Shown here: positions 1 through 6,128 of the stretch, piece after piece
Numbering within the stretch: position 1 is the first letter of the stretch
How the letters are laid out: each line of letters opens with the position of its first letter
From: UBA11540 sp003445125
Lineage (GTDB): Bacteria > Bacillota > Clostridia > Oscillospirales > Ruminococcaceae
Direction: 5' to 3'
Assembly (NCBI GenBank): GCA_937899435.1
Contig: CALBQG010000134.1
Coordinates: 1 to 11,712, forward strand
Length of the DNA: 11,712 nt
Position numbers and translations under genes: made by a program
The notes under the pieces: model-generated
Database searches by the model: none
What the model was told of the DNA's origin: nothing
The model's input: only the letters and a program-made list of their open reading frames with translations

Positions 1-55
1 TACCCCACGAGGGTATATAATAAAAATACCCCCAAGGGGTATATCGTTCGGAGGG
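1..55 (+). promoter_or_regulatory. csoR-copA promoter with two CsoR-type operators and Shine-Dalgarno
   Basis: A perfect -10 box TATAAT lies at 16-21; its -35 would fall left of the window. Two inverted repeats of the same form, TACCC-N5-GGGTA, sit at 1-15 and 27-41, with centres about 26 bp apart (roughly 2.5 helical turns). The second extends to ATACCCC/GGGGTAT (26-42) and would overlap the start of transcription; the first covers the spacer. This pseudo-palindromic C-run/G-run form is typical of CsoR-family operators, and csoR is the next gene, so copper-relieved autorepression is the natural reading (inference). GGAGGG at 50-55 precedes the ATG at 61. Confidence 0.85.
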
Positions 56-60
56 ATTTT

Positions 61-369
61 ATGGAGAAAAAGACTTGCTGTCACTGCTCACAAAGAAAAA
101 AGGAGCGTTCACCCGAAGAATACACGCATCTGATTCACCGGCTCAACCGCATTGAAGGACAGATCCGCGGCATCCGCACCATGGTGGAAAACGGAGCGTA
201 CTGTCCCGACATTCTGATACAGTCCGCCGCCGTGAACGCCGCGGTCAACGCGTTCAACAAAGAACTTCTCGCCAATCACATCCGCACCTGCGTGATTCAG
301 GACATCCGCGAGGGAAAGGACGAAGTGGTGGACGAGCTGGTAAACACATTGCAAAAACTGATGAAATAA
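61..369 (+). CDS. csoR: CsoR-family copper-sensing transcriptional repressor
   Basis: A 102-residue all-helical DUF156/CsoR protein. The family binds operator DNA as an apo-tetramer and lets go when Cu(I) binds, switching on copper export. The Cu(I) ligand set is visible as C48, H73 and C77; the 25- and 4-residue spacings equal those of the C-H-C triad of Mycobacterium tuberculosis CsoR (C36, H61, C65), which supports copper rather than nickel or sulfur sensing. The conserved helix with HRLNRIEGQIRGI is at 26-38. The N-terminus adds a CCHC cluster (residues 6-9) that may be an extra metal or redox site. The ATG is fixed by GGAGGG 5 nt upstream. The stop lies 13 nt before copA, and the shared promoter with paired operators makes this a self-regulated operon. 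Confidence 0.95.
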   Translation: MEKKTCCHCSQRKKERSPEEYTHLIHRLNRIEGQIRGIRTMVENGAYCPDILIQSAAVNAAVNAFNKELLANHIRTCVIQDIREGKDEVVDELVNTLQKLMK

Positions 370-382
370 CGGAGGGATTTAT

Positions 383-2884
383 ATGACACAATATCAGGTC
401 ACCGGCATGAGCTGTGCAGCTTGTTCCGCCCGTGTGGAAAAAGCCGTGTCGCACGTGCCCGGTGTCACTTCCTGCGCCGTCAGCCTGCTGACCAATTCCA
501 TGGGCGTGGATGGAACCGCCTCACCGCAGGATATAATCAACGCCGTGCGGCAGGCAGGCTACGGCGCTTCGCTCAAGGATCACAGTGAAGAGCCCGTGCA
601 GGAAGATCAATTGCAGGATCGTGAAACTCCTGCTTTGCGCAGGCGGCTTTGGTGGTCGGTGGGATTTTTGGCGGTTCTGATGTATTTTTCCATGGGACAC
701 ATGATGTGGAACTGGCCGCTGCCGTCTTTTTATGACGGAAACCATGTAGCGATGGGACTGACGCAGATGCTTCTGACCATTGTCATCATGATCATCAACC
801 GACAATTTTTTGTCAGCGGTTTCAAGGCGCTGTGGCACCGCGCCCCCAACATGGACACGCTGGTAGCCTTGGGCGCCACTGCCGCTTTCGTATACAGCAC
901 CTACGCACTTTTCGCCATGACGGCGGCACAGACGCACGGGGACACGGAAGCGGTCATGCACTACATGATGGAATTCTACTTTGAATCCGCCGCGATGATT
1001 CTGACGCTCATCACCGTGGGTAAAACACTGGAGGCGCGCTCCAAGGGAAAAACCACCGACGCGCTGAAAAGTCTGATGAAGCTCGCACCGAAAACCGCCA
1101 CCGTGGTTCGTGACAGTACGGAAGTGGTCGTACCGATTGCACAGGTGCGCAAGGACGACATATTTGTGGTTCGTCCCGGAGAAAATATTCCGGTAGACGG
1201 AGAGGTGCTGGAAGGCAGCAGTGCCGTCAATGAATCGGCACTGACCGGCGAAAGCATTCCTGCCGATAAAACCGTGGGAGACACGGTGAGCGCCGCTACC
1301 GTCAATCAGTCGGGATTTCTCAAATGCCGCGCCACCCGCGTCGGCGAGGACACCACGCTTTCGCAGATCATTAAAATGGTCGGCGATGCAGCGGCAACCA
1401 AAGCCCCGATTGCCAAAATTGCCGACAAGGTTTCGGGAATTTTCGTTCCCGCGGTGATTGCCGTCGCCGCCGTCACCCTGCTGGTATGGCTGCTTCTCGG
1501 TCAAACTGTGGGGTACGCGCTGGCACGCAGCATTTCCGTGCTGGTCATCAGTTGTCCGTGTGCCCTCGGACTTGCCACCCCGGTTGCCATTATGGTGGGA
1601 AGCGGCATGGGCGCGAAAAACGGAATCCTTTTCAAGACAGCCGCCGCGCTGGAGGAGGTCGGACGGATTCGGATTGTTGCTTTGGACAAAACCGGAACCA
1701 TTACCGCCGGCGAACCGAAGGTCACCGATCTTTTCCCCGTTTCTCCGCTTTCCGAAACCGAGCTTCTGAACGCTGCCGCCTCTTTGGAGCAAAAGAGCGA
1801 ACACCCGCTGGCAAAGGCAGTAATGGAAACGGCAAAGGAAAAAGGAATTGTACCGGAGGATGTGGCGGACTTTCAGGCACTGCCGGGCAACGGACTCTCC
1901 GCCGTCCGAAACAGGCAAACCCTCTACGGAGGAAATCTGTCCTTCATTCAAAGCAAGGTCACCGTTCCCGACACCGTGATTTCGCAGGCGGAATCCCTGG
2001 CACAGGCAGGAAAAACGCCGCTGTTTTTCTGCACGGATGAAAAGCTTCTCGGTGTGATTGCGGTTGCCGACACGATCAAGGAGGACAGCCCGCGCGCAGT
2101 GCGTGAGCTTCAGAACATGGGCATCCGCGTGGTGATGCTCACCGGTGACAATGAGCGCACCGCCGCCGCGGTCGGAAAAGCCGCCGGTGTGGACGAAGTA
2201 ATCGCGGGCGTGCTTCCCGAAGGGAAGGAAACGGAAATCCGCCGTCTGAAAGAGCAAGGAAAGGTCGCCATGGTGGGCGACGGCATCAACGACGCGCCTG
2301 CGCTGACCCGTGCCGACATCGGCATGGCGATCGGCGCGGGAACCGATGTGGCAATCGATGCAGCGGATGTTGTATTGGTAAAAAGCCGCCTCAGCGACGT
2401 TCCCGCCGCCATCCGTCTGAGCCGTTCGGTTCTGCGTAACATTCACGAAAACCTGTTCTGGGCATTTTTCTACAACACCATCGGCATTCCGCTTGCCGCC
2501 GGCGTTTTCATCCCGCTCGGACTGACGCTCAATCCCATGTTCGGCGCGGCGGCAATGAGTTTGTCCAGCTTCTGCGTAGTTTCCAATGCCCTGCGTCTGA
2601 ACCTTTGCAAGCTGTACGACGCGCGGCACGATCATAAACTGAAAAAAACACAAAAAAAGGAGAATCATTCAACCATGGAAAAAACAATGAAAATCAAAGG
2701 CATGATGTGCGGTCACTGTGAAGCAACCGTCAAAAAAGCGCTGGAAGCGCTCGACGCTGTGGAAAAGGCAGAGGTGGATCACAAGACCGGGACGGCAGTT
2801 GTCACTCTCCGTCAGGCAGCCGACGACCGACTGCTGAAAGAGACTGTGGAATCCAAAGGCTACACGGTCACGGACATTCACTGA
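383..2884 (+). CDS. copA: P1B-1 copper-exporting ATPase CopA with a C-terminal CopZ-like domain
   Basis: An 833-residue Cu(I) efflux ATPase of the cytoplasmic membrane. Order of domains: N-terminal HMA with GMSCAAC (C11, C14); transmembrane helices from about 89; actuator domain with TGES (288-291); CPC ion motif (391-393); phosphorylated D435 in DKTGT; HP nucleotide-binding motif (H474-P475); GDGINDAP (632-639); YN (697-698) and MSLSS (725-729) in the last helices, which mark the Cu(I)-specific P1B-1 group. After a His/Lys-rich linker comes a second HMA domain from M765, with GMMCGHC (C776, C779). That last 69 residues match a free CopZ chaperone in length and form, and M765 has its own ribosome-binding site. 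The start has GGAGGG at 371-376, 6 nt before the ATG. The fusion could be genuine or the result of an indel in the flanking A runs; the ATPase call itself is secure. Confidence 0.95.
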   Translation: MTQYQVTGMSCAACSARVEKAVSHVPGVTSCAVSLLTNSMGVDGTASPQDIINAVRQAGYGASLKDHSEEPVQEDQLQDRETPALRRRLWWSVGFLAVLMYFSMGHMMWNWPLPSFYDGNHVAMGLTQMLLTIVIMIINRQFFVSGFKALWHRAPNMDTLVALGATAAFVYSTYALFAMTAAQTHGDTEAVMHYMMEFYFESAAMILTLITVGKTLEARSKGKTTDALKSLMKLAPKTATVVRDSTEVVVPIAQVRKDDIFVVRPGENIPVDGEVLEGSSAVNESALTGESIPADKTVGDTVSAATVNQSGFLKCRATRVGEDTTLSQIIKMVGDAAATKAPIAKIADKVSGIFVPAVIAVAAVTLLVWLLLGQTVGYALARSISVLVISCPCALGLATPVAIMVGSGMGAKNGILFKTAAALEEVGRIRIVALDKTGTITAGEPKVTDLFPVSPLSETELLNAAASLEQKSEHPLAKAVMETAKEKGIVPEDVADFQALPGNGLSAVRNRQTLYGGNLSFIQSKVTVPDTVISQAESLAQAGKTPLFFCTDEKLLGVIAVADTIKEDSPRAVRELQNMGIRVVMLTGDNERTAAAVGKAAGVDEVIAGVLPEGKETEIRRLKEQGKVAMVGDGINDAPALTRADIGMAIGAGTDVAIDAADVVLVKSRLSDVPAAIRLSRSVLRNIHENLFWAFFYNTIGIPLAAGVFIPLGLTLNPMFGAAAMSLSSFCVVSNALRLNLCKLYDARHDHKLKKTQKKENHSTMEKTMKIKGMMCGHCEATVKKALEALDAVEKAEVDHKTGTAVVTLRQAADDRLLKETVESKGYTVTDIH
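2653..2884 (+). other. copZ: Embedded copZ-like reading frame with internal Shine-Dalgarno and slippery A run
   Basis: Inside the copA frame, AAAGGAG (2656-2662) lies 12 nt before an in-frame ATG at 2675. Starting there gives a 69-residue HMA protein with GMMCGHC, the size of a normal Cu(I) chaperone CopZ. In the copA frame the bases 2653-2659 read A-AAA-AAG, the heptamer used for -1 frameshifting in dnaX. A -1 slip would end at TGA 2719-2721; a +1 change would end at TGA 2688-2690. So the locus could make CopA-CopZ, CopA alone and CopZ alone. A free CopZ from the internal start is inference; the SD, ATG and heptamer are seen. Confidence 0.55.
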
Positions 2885-2886
2885 AC

Positions 2887-2930
2887 CGACTAAGAACCCC
2901 CGCGGCTGACGCCGCGGGGGTTCTTAGTCG
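2887..2930. terminator. Perfect 20-bp palindrome between convergent copA and spoIIID
   Basis: The left arm 2887-2906 and right arm 2911-2930 are exact reverse complements with a TGAC loop (2907-2910). The core is GC-rich and the outer stem carries AAGAA/TTCTT. It begins 3 nt after the copA stop, and the spoIIID stop codon (2924-2926) lies inside the right arm, so it probably ends transcription in both directions. There is no U tract beyond the stem, which is unusual for an intrinsic terminator. Confidence 0.75.
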
Positions 2931-3190
2931 TGCGCGATCTCATGGCAATGCGCGTATTTTTCTTTGGTCGCCAATCCTCCGCGGATGTGCCGCTGTGCCT
3001 TGTTGACATCCAGTACCGTTTTCACCTGTGCGCAGAGCTGCGGGTTGATTTTTCGCAGTCGCTCCGTCACGTCTTTATGTACCGTGGATTTGCTGATACA
3101 GAATTCTTTTGCCGCCGCCCGCACGGTGGTTTTGTTTTCCACGATATATTCTCCCAGCAAGACCGCTCGTTCCTCTGTCGTGTTTGTCAT
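2924..3190 (-). CDS. spoIIID: Stage III sporulation transcriptional regulator SpoIIID
   Basis: An 88-residue DNA-binding protein that in Bacillus subtilis acts in the mother cell after engulfment, switching many sigma-E genes and helping activate sigK. The sequence follows SpoIIID along its whole length: ERAVLLGEYIVENKTTVR at 7-24, a helix-turn-helix with AAKEFCISKSTVHKDVTERL (26-45), then INPQL, and RHIRGG near 67-72 in the basic C-terminal region. Length is normal for the family. The ATG at 3190 has AGGGG upstream at a workable distance, and the promoter ahead is a perfect sigma-E match. It converges on copA with no functional link expected. Its presence is the best evidence that the host forms spores. 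Confidence 0.96.
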   Translation of the reverse strand: MTNTTEERAVLLGEYIVENKTTVRAAAKEFCISKSTVHKDVTERLRKINPQLCAQVKTVLDVNKAQRHIRGGLATKEKYAHCHEIAHD

Positions 3191-3220
3191 ATCTTCAACC
3201 CCTACACTTTCGGATAGTAC

Positions 3221-3250
3221 ACTGTATGTACCTGCAGGGGAAAATATGAA
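3221..3250 (-). promoter_or_regulatory. Sigma-E-type promoter of spoIIID
   Basis: On the minus strand, TCATATT (3243-3249) and CATACAGT (3221-3228) are separated by 14 nt. Both fit the B. subtilis sigma-E consensus (KMATATT, 14-15 nt, CATACANT) at every defined position. Transcription would begin near 3213, about 20-25 nt before the spoIIID ATG. spoIIID is a sigma-E gene in B. subtilis, so motif and context agree. Confidence 0.85.
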
Positions 3251-3276
3251 TCCCGCCGTCTGAAAAACGGCGGGAT
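3250..3276 (-). terminator. Intrinsic terminator downstream of the nagB-like gene
   Basis: A 10-bp perfect stem (3250-3259 with 3267-3276) has a 7-nt loop, 5 nt past the stop codon of the nagB-like gene. On the minus strand it is followed by TCATATTTT, a moderately T-rich tail. That tail is also the -35 element of the spoIIID promoter, so terminator and promoter abut. Confidence 0.75.
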
Positions 3277-3281
3277 GTGAG

Positions 3282-4079
3282 TTAAAACAATCCTTCGGCG
3301 ATTTCTTTGGTCATGCAGTAGGTCACGTGGGCATTGCGTCGAAGCAGTGTTGCCGGAAGCTGTGCCTGTTCCGGCGCGTACAGGGCGTGTTTCAGCGGTC
3401 CGTGCTGCCATGGACGGTTGAGCGCAAGATAAATTTTGCGGGACGCAAGAATCTGTTTCATACCGACGGTGATGCACCACTGCGGCATCCCGCGCAGATC
3501 CCCGCGTTGATATCCGTAGGCGTTGATCGTCTGCGTCTCCCGCGTGATCGGAAGCACCCGTGTTCCAAGCTGTGCAAACTCCTGTGCCGTGATCGGGTCG
3601 GCTGCCTCCGCCGCTTCGTTGAACGCGACATGACCGTTGATTCCCAATCCGCCCAGGCACAAATCCACCCCGCCGAGCGCCGCGATCCGACGGTCATACT
3701 CCGCTTCTTTTCCCGGTTCGGGGAACGCGCGCTGTTCTTTGGGCATCACCAGTGCCGGATCGACCAGATCGTAAAACTCCCGCTGCATCCGTCCGTGAAA
3801 GCTCATCGGGTCCTCCGGTGAAATCGCCTGCTGCGGCGTAACGAGATATTCGTCCATATTAAAAAAGTACACCTGTTTCAGTGACACGTGCAGCCGATTG
3901 ACCATTTCGGCAAGCAGGGGGTACTGCTGTGTCGGTCCCACCGGCACGATCATCACCGTCGGCTCGTTTTTTTCATTGTGTCGGATGATTTCTTCCAGCA
4001 TGGTCAGTGCCATATCAAAGTACACGTTTTCTTCCTTTTCCACTACTTTGCAGACAATTCCGTTGACCTTTTCGATCAT
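3282..4079 (-). CDS. Divergent glucosamine-6-phosphate deaminase/isomerase (NagB family)
   Basis: A NagB-fold sugar-phosphate isomerase of 265 residues from the chosen ATG at 4079, almost the 266 of E. coli NagB, which turns glucosamine-6-P into fructose-6-P and ammonia. Family marks: FNMDEY with D76 (E. coli D72) and GGLGINGHVAFNE with H150 (H143) and E155 (E148). Two features are off. The active-site Asp (D141 in E. coli) is Asn148, and both the phosphate loop (VPVGPT in place of LPTGGTP) and the region of E. coli K208 (NRPWQHGP) differ. The fold is clear, but exact activity is not, so no symbol is given. The frame stays open to a TTG at 4211, but that start lacks a Shine-Dalgarno, and a sigma-A promoter lies inside the extension (-10 at 4116-4121); GGAAGGG precedes 4079. 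It is divergent from the AraC-nagA-MATE operon. Confidence 0.85.
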   Translation of the reverse strand: MIEKVNGIVCKVVEKEENVYFDMALTMLEEIIRHNEKNEPTVMIVPVGPTQQYPLLAEMVNRLHVSLKQVYFFNMDEYLVTPQQAISPEDPMSFHGRMQREFYDLVDPALVMPKEQRAFPEPGKEAEYDRRIAALGGVDLCLGGLGINGHVAFNEAAEAADPITAQEFAQLGTRVLPITRETQTINAYGYQRGDLRGMPQWCITVGMKQILASRKIYLALNRPWQHGPLKHALYAPEQAQLPATLLRRNAHVTYCMTKEIAEGLF

Positions 4080-4115
4080 TTCAAACGCATCCCTTCCGAT
4101 TTTTCCTTTTCCTTT

Positions 4116-4144
4116 ACTATACCTCATTTTTCTCAAACTCTCAA
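4116..4144 (-). promoter_or_regulatory. Sigma-A promoter of the nagB-like gene
   Basis: On the minus strand TTGAGA (4139-4144) and TATAGT (4116-4121) are separated by exactly 17 nt, close to consensus. The predicted start near 4109 leaves a leader of about 30 nt before the ATG at 4079. This placement argues against both the TTG at 4211 and the ATG at 4127. Confidence 0.7.
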
Positions 4145-4151
4145 GGTCATA

Positions 4152-4172
4152 TCCGACCGCATTTCGGGCGGA
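4152..4172. promoter_or_regulatory. Candidate operator dyad between the divergent nagB and araC promoters
   Basis: An imperfect 8-bp inverted repeat (TCCGACCG at 4152-4159 against CGGGCGGA at 4165-4172, one mismatch) with a 5-nt centre. It sits just upstream of the nagB -35 (centre about -53) and at about -68 for the araC promoter, positions suited to an activator. Which protein binds it is unknown; the adjacent AraC protein is one candidate. Confidence 0.35.
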
Positions 4173-4195
4173 TTCGATTTTATTTTTTCTTTGTC

Positions 4196-4238
4196 TTGAC
4201 TTATTTTCCAAAAGCTATATAATAAAGACAAAAGGGGG
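4196..4238 (+). promoter_or_regulatory. Sigma-A promoter and Shine-Dalgarno of the araC-nagA-MATE operon
   Basis: TTGACT (4196-4201) and TATAAT (4218-4223) have a 16-nt spacer. Transcription would begin near 4230. AAGGGGG (4232-4238) lies 7 nt before the GTG at 4246, so the predicted leader is very short. Confidence 0.75.
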
Positions 4239-4245
4239 AATCCGT

Positions 4246-5048
4246 GTGACAGTGAAAACGGTTGCGCAACTGAATACCGCCGATTTTGATCTGAAAAATA
4301 TCACCGTGACTGCGGTCTCCTTTTCGGAGGGCGACACGAGTGATTATCTTGAATCCGCAAGAACAAAGCATCTGTTTCATCTGATCACTCACGGCTCCCG
4401 CGAATATTTTCTTGACAACCGCCATCTGACGTTCCGGCGGGAACGGCGCTGTTCATTCCCGAAGGAACCCGTTACCGAACCGTTTCCCACGTCGCCCACG
4501 ACGGCTCATGCTGCGGTATCGGCATTTGTTTTGATATGACAGACGCAAACGGAAACAGTCTGCGGCTTCCTCCCGATGTTTACTCCGCATGGAGCCGTGC
4601 CGTCCCGAGGCTTTCCGAACGCTTTTGTGAAGCTGAACATCTCTGCCACAGTATGCCGATTTCTTTGTTGGAGCTGAAGATTCGGATTTTTGAATTACTG
4701 CGGGATCTTGCCGCTTTGGAAAATCAGCCTTTCAGCCATGCCCGAATTTCACCTGCGCTGCGGTTTATCGAGGCTCATTTTTCGGAAAATCTTCCGGTTC
4801 GGGTATATGCGGAACAATGCCGGTTGAGCGAAAGCTATTTCCGACGGTTGTTTTCCGAAACGATGGGCATGTCGCCGCTGGATTATCGGAACTTTCTGCG
4901 CTTTCACGAAGCCAAAAAGCTCTACCGACAAAACTTCAGTTTACAGGAAATCGCCGAACGGATCGGTTTTTCCGATGCCGGACGTTTTTCAAAAGCCTAC
5001 AAACAAATGACCGGTTCCACCTTCAAAAAAGATTTTGAAACCGTATAA
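4246..5048 (+). pseudogene. AraC-family transcriptional regulator, frameshifted near 4430
   Basis: Two frames are needed to read one protein of about 267 residues. From GTG 4246 (Shine-Dalgarno 7 nt upstream) the first frame gives a cupin-type sensor domain through HGSREYFLDNRHLT (to about 4430). From 4431 the frame one base back continues with VPAGTALFIPEGTRYRT and GICFDM, exactly what the AraC cupin fold expects next. That frame runs to 5048 and ends in a full AraC double helix-turn-helix (about 4750-5045, with SESYFRRLFSETMG and IAERIGFSDAGRFSKAYKQ). The first frame hits TGA at 4537-4539; the second has TGA at 4413-4415 and cannot extend upstream. One base is missing relative to an intact gene. 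It lies 14 nt before nagA, so it likely regulated nagA and the divergent nagB, perhaps sensing an amino-sugar phosphate (inference). A real mutation or an assembly error are both possible. Confidence 0.85.
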
Positions 5049-5062
5049 GAAAGGGATTGCTT

Positions 5063-6121
5063 ATGAATATTCAAAACGCACGGATTCACGGAAAACTGCA
5101 AAATCTGCGCATTGAGAACGGAAAAATTCTTGAAATTACCGACAAGCCGCTTGCCGCTGCGCTGGACGTCAAAGGAAAGCGCGTGATTCCCGGGTTGATC
5201 GATGTACACAGCCACGGGTGTATGGGACTGGACACCATGGACGCCGATTTTGAAAAAATGTGTTTATATTACGCCCGACACGGCACTACCTCCTGGCTTC
5301 CCACGACCATGACTATGAGCTACGAAGCCATTTCCCGCGTCTGCCGTGCAAAAACCGACTTTCGGGGAACGCACATTCTCGGATTTCACCTGGAAGGACC
5401 GTACATTTCCAAAAAGTACAAGGGCGCACAAAATGAAGCCTACATCAAAAACCCGTCGGCAGAGGATTTCAAGCAGTTTGAGCGTGTGAAAATGATCACC
5501 ATTGCGCCGGAGCTTCCGGGAAGCATGGCGTTCACCCGCGAGGTGTCTCCGCACTGCGTTGTCTCCATCGGACACACGGACTGTGACTATGAAACGGCAA
5601 TGGAAGCCATTGAAAACGGCGCTTCCTGTCTGACACACACCTACAACGCAATGCCGCCGTTTCATCACCGCGCCCCCGGTCCGATCGGTGCGGGATTTGA
5701 AAAGCACATCTATGCACAGGTAATCTGCGACGGTTTTCACGTATTGAAGCCGGTCGTCCTGGCGACCTATCGGATGTTCGGTCCCGAACGCATGACGATC
5801 ATCAGCGACAGCATCCGTCCCGCAGGATTGCCGGACGGTCATTACGAATCCGGCGGACTGGAAGTTGTCCTGGAAGGCGGCATTGCCCGTCTGACCGACG
5901 GCACCATTGCCGGCAGTTCTTCCACGTTGTGGACCTGCGTGAAAAAGGCGGTCGAATTCGGTATTCCCTTTGACGATGCCGTGCGTATGGCAAGTGCGAC
6001 CCCTGCGGAAATGCTCGGCGTTCCCAAAGGAAAGCTCCTGCCCGGCTATGACGCTGATCTGTTGGTTCTCGGCGACAACGACGAGATTGAAACCGTAATT
6101 ATCGACGGAGAGGTTCTCTGA
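5063..6121 (+). CDS. nagA: N-acetylglucosamine-6-phosphate deacetylase
   Basis: A 352-residue amidohydrolase-superfamily enzyme of the cytoplasm that removes acetate from GlcNAc-6-P to give glucosamine-6-P for NagB. Visible in order: beta-sandwich start; PGLIDVHSHG with the HxH pair H49/H51; HLEGPY with metal ligand E111; GHTD with H171; THTYNAM with H192; CDGFHV with H226; and catalytic Asp D249 in ISDSIRPAG. These match the E. coli NagA set (E131, H195, H216, D273). It is about 30 residues shorter than E. coli NagA, within the family range. ATG 5063 has GAAAGGG 7 nt upstream; a TTG at 5057 is in frame but abuts that Shine-Dalgarno. It follows the AraC gene by 14 nt and precedes a MATE gene by 7 nt, which implies one transcript. 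Confidence 0.95.
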   Translation: MNIQNARIHGKLQNLRIENGKILEITDKPLAAALDVKGKRVIPGLIDVHSHGCMGLDTMDADFEKMCLYYARHGTTSWLPTTMTMSYEAISRVCRAKTDFRGTHILGFHLEGPYISKKYKGAQNEAYIKNPSAEDFKQFERVKMITIAPELPGSMAFTREVSPHCVVSIGHTDCDYETAMEAIENGASCLTHTYNAMPPFHHRAPGPIGAGFEKHIYAQVICDGFHVLKPVVLATYRMFGPERMTIISDSIRPAGLPDGHYESGGLEVVLEGGIARLTDGTIAGSSSTLWTCVKKAVEFGIPFDDAVRMASATPAEMLGVPKGKLLPGYDADLLVLGDNDEIETVIIDGEVL

Positions 6122-6128
6122 TCTGACT

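Noticed and set aside
521..2668. Long minus-strand open frame of 715 codons opposite copA
   Set aside because: It is a mirror of copA codon bias, rich in Arg, His and Gly without domain motifs, and has no promoter or Shine-Dalgarno; copA motifs on the plus strand are unmistakable.
4536..5048. Treating the AraC DNA-binding half as a complete separate gene starting at 4536
   Set aside because: The sequence upstream of 4536 in the same frame (from 4431) is clearly the rest of the cupin domain, and no Shine-Dalgarno precedes 4536.
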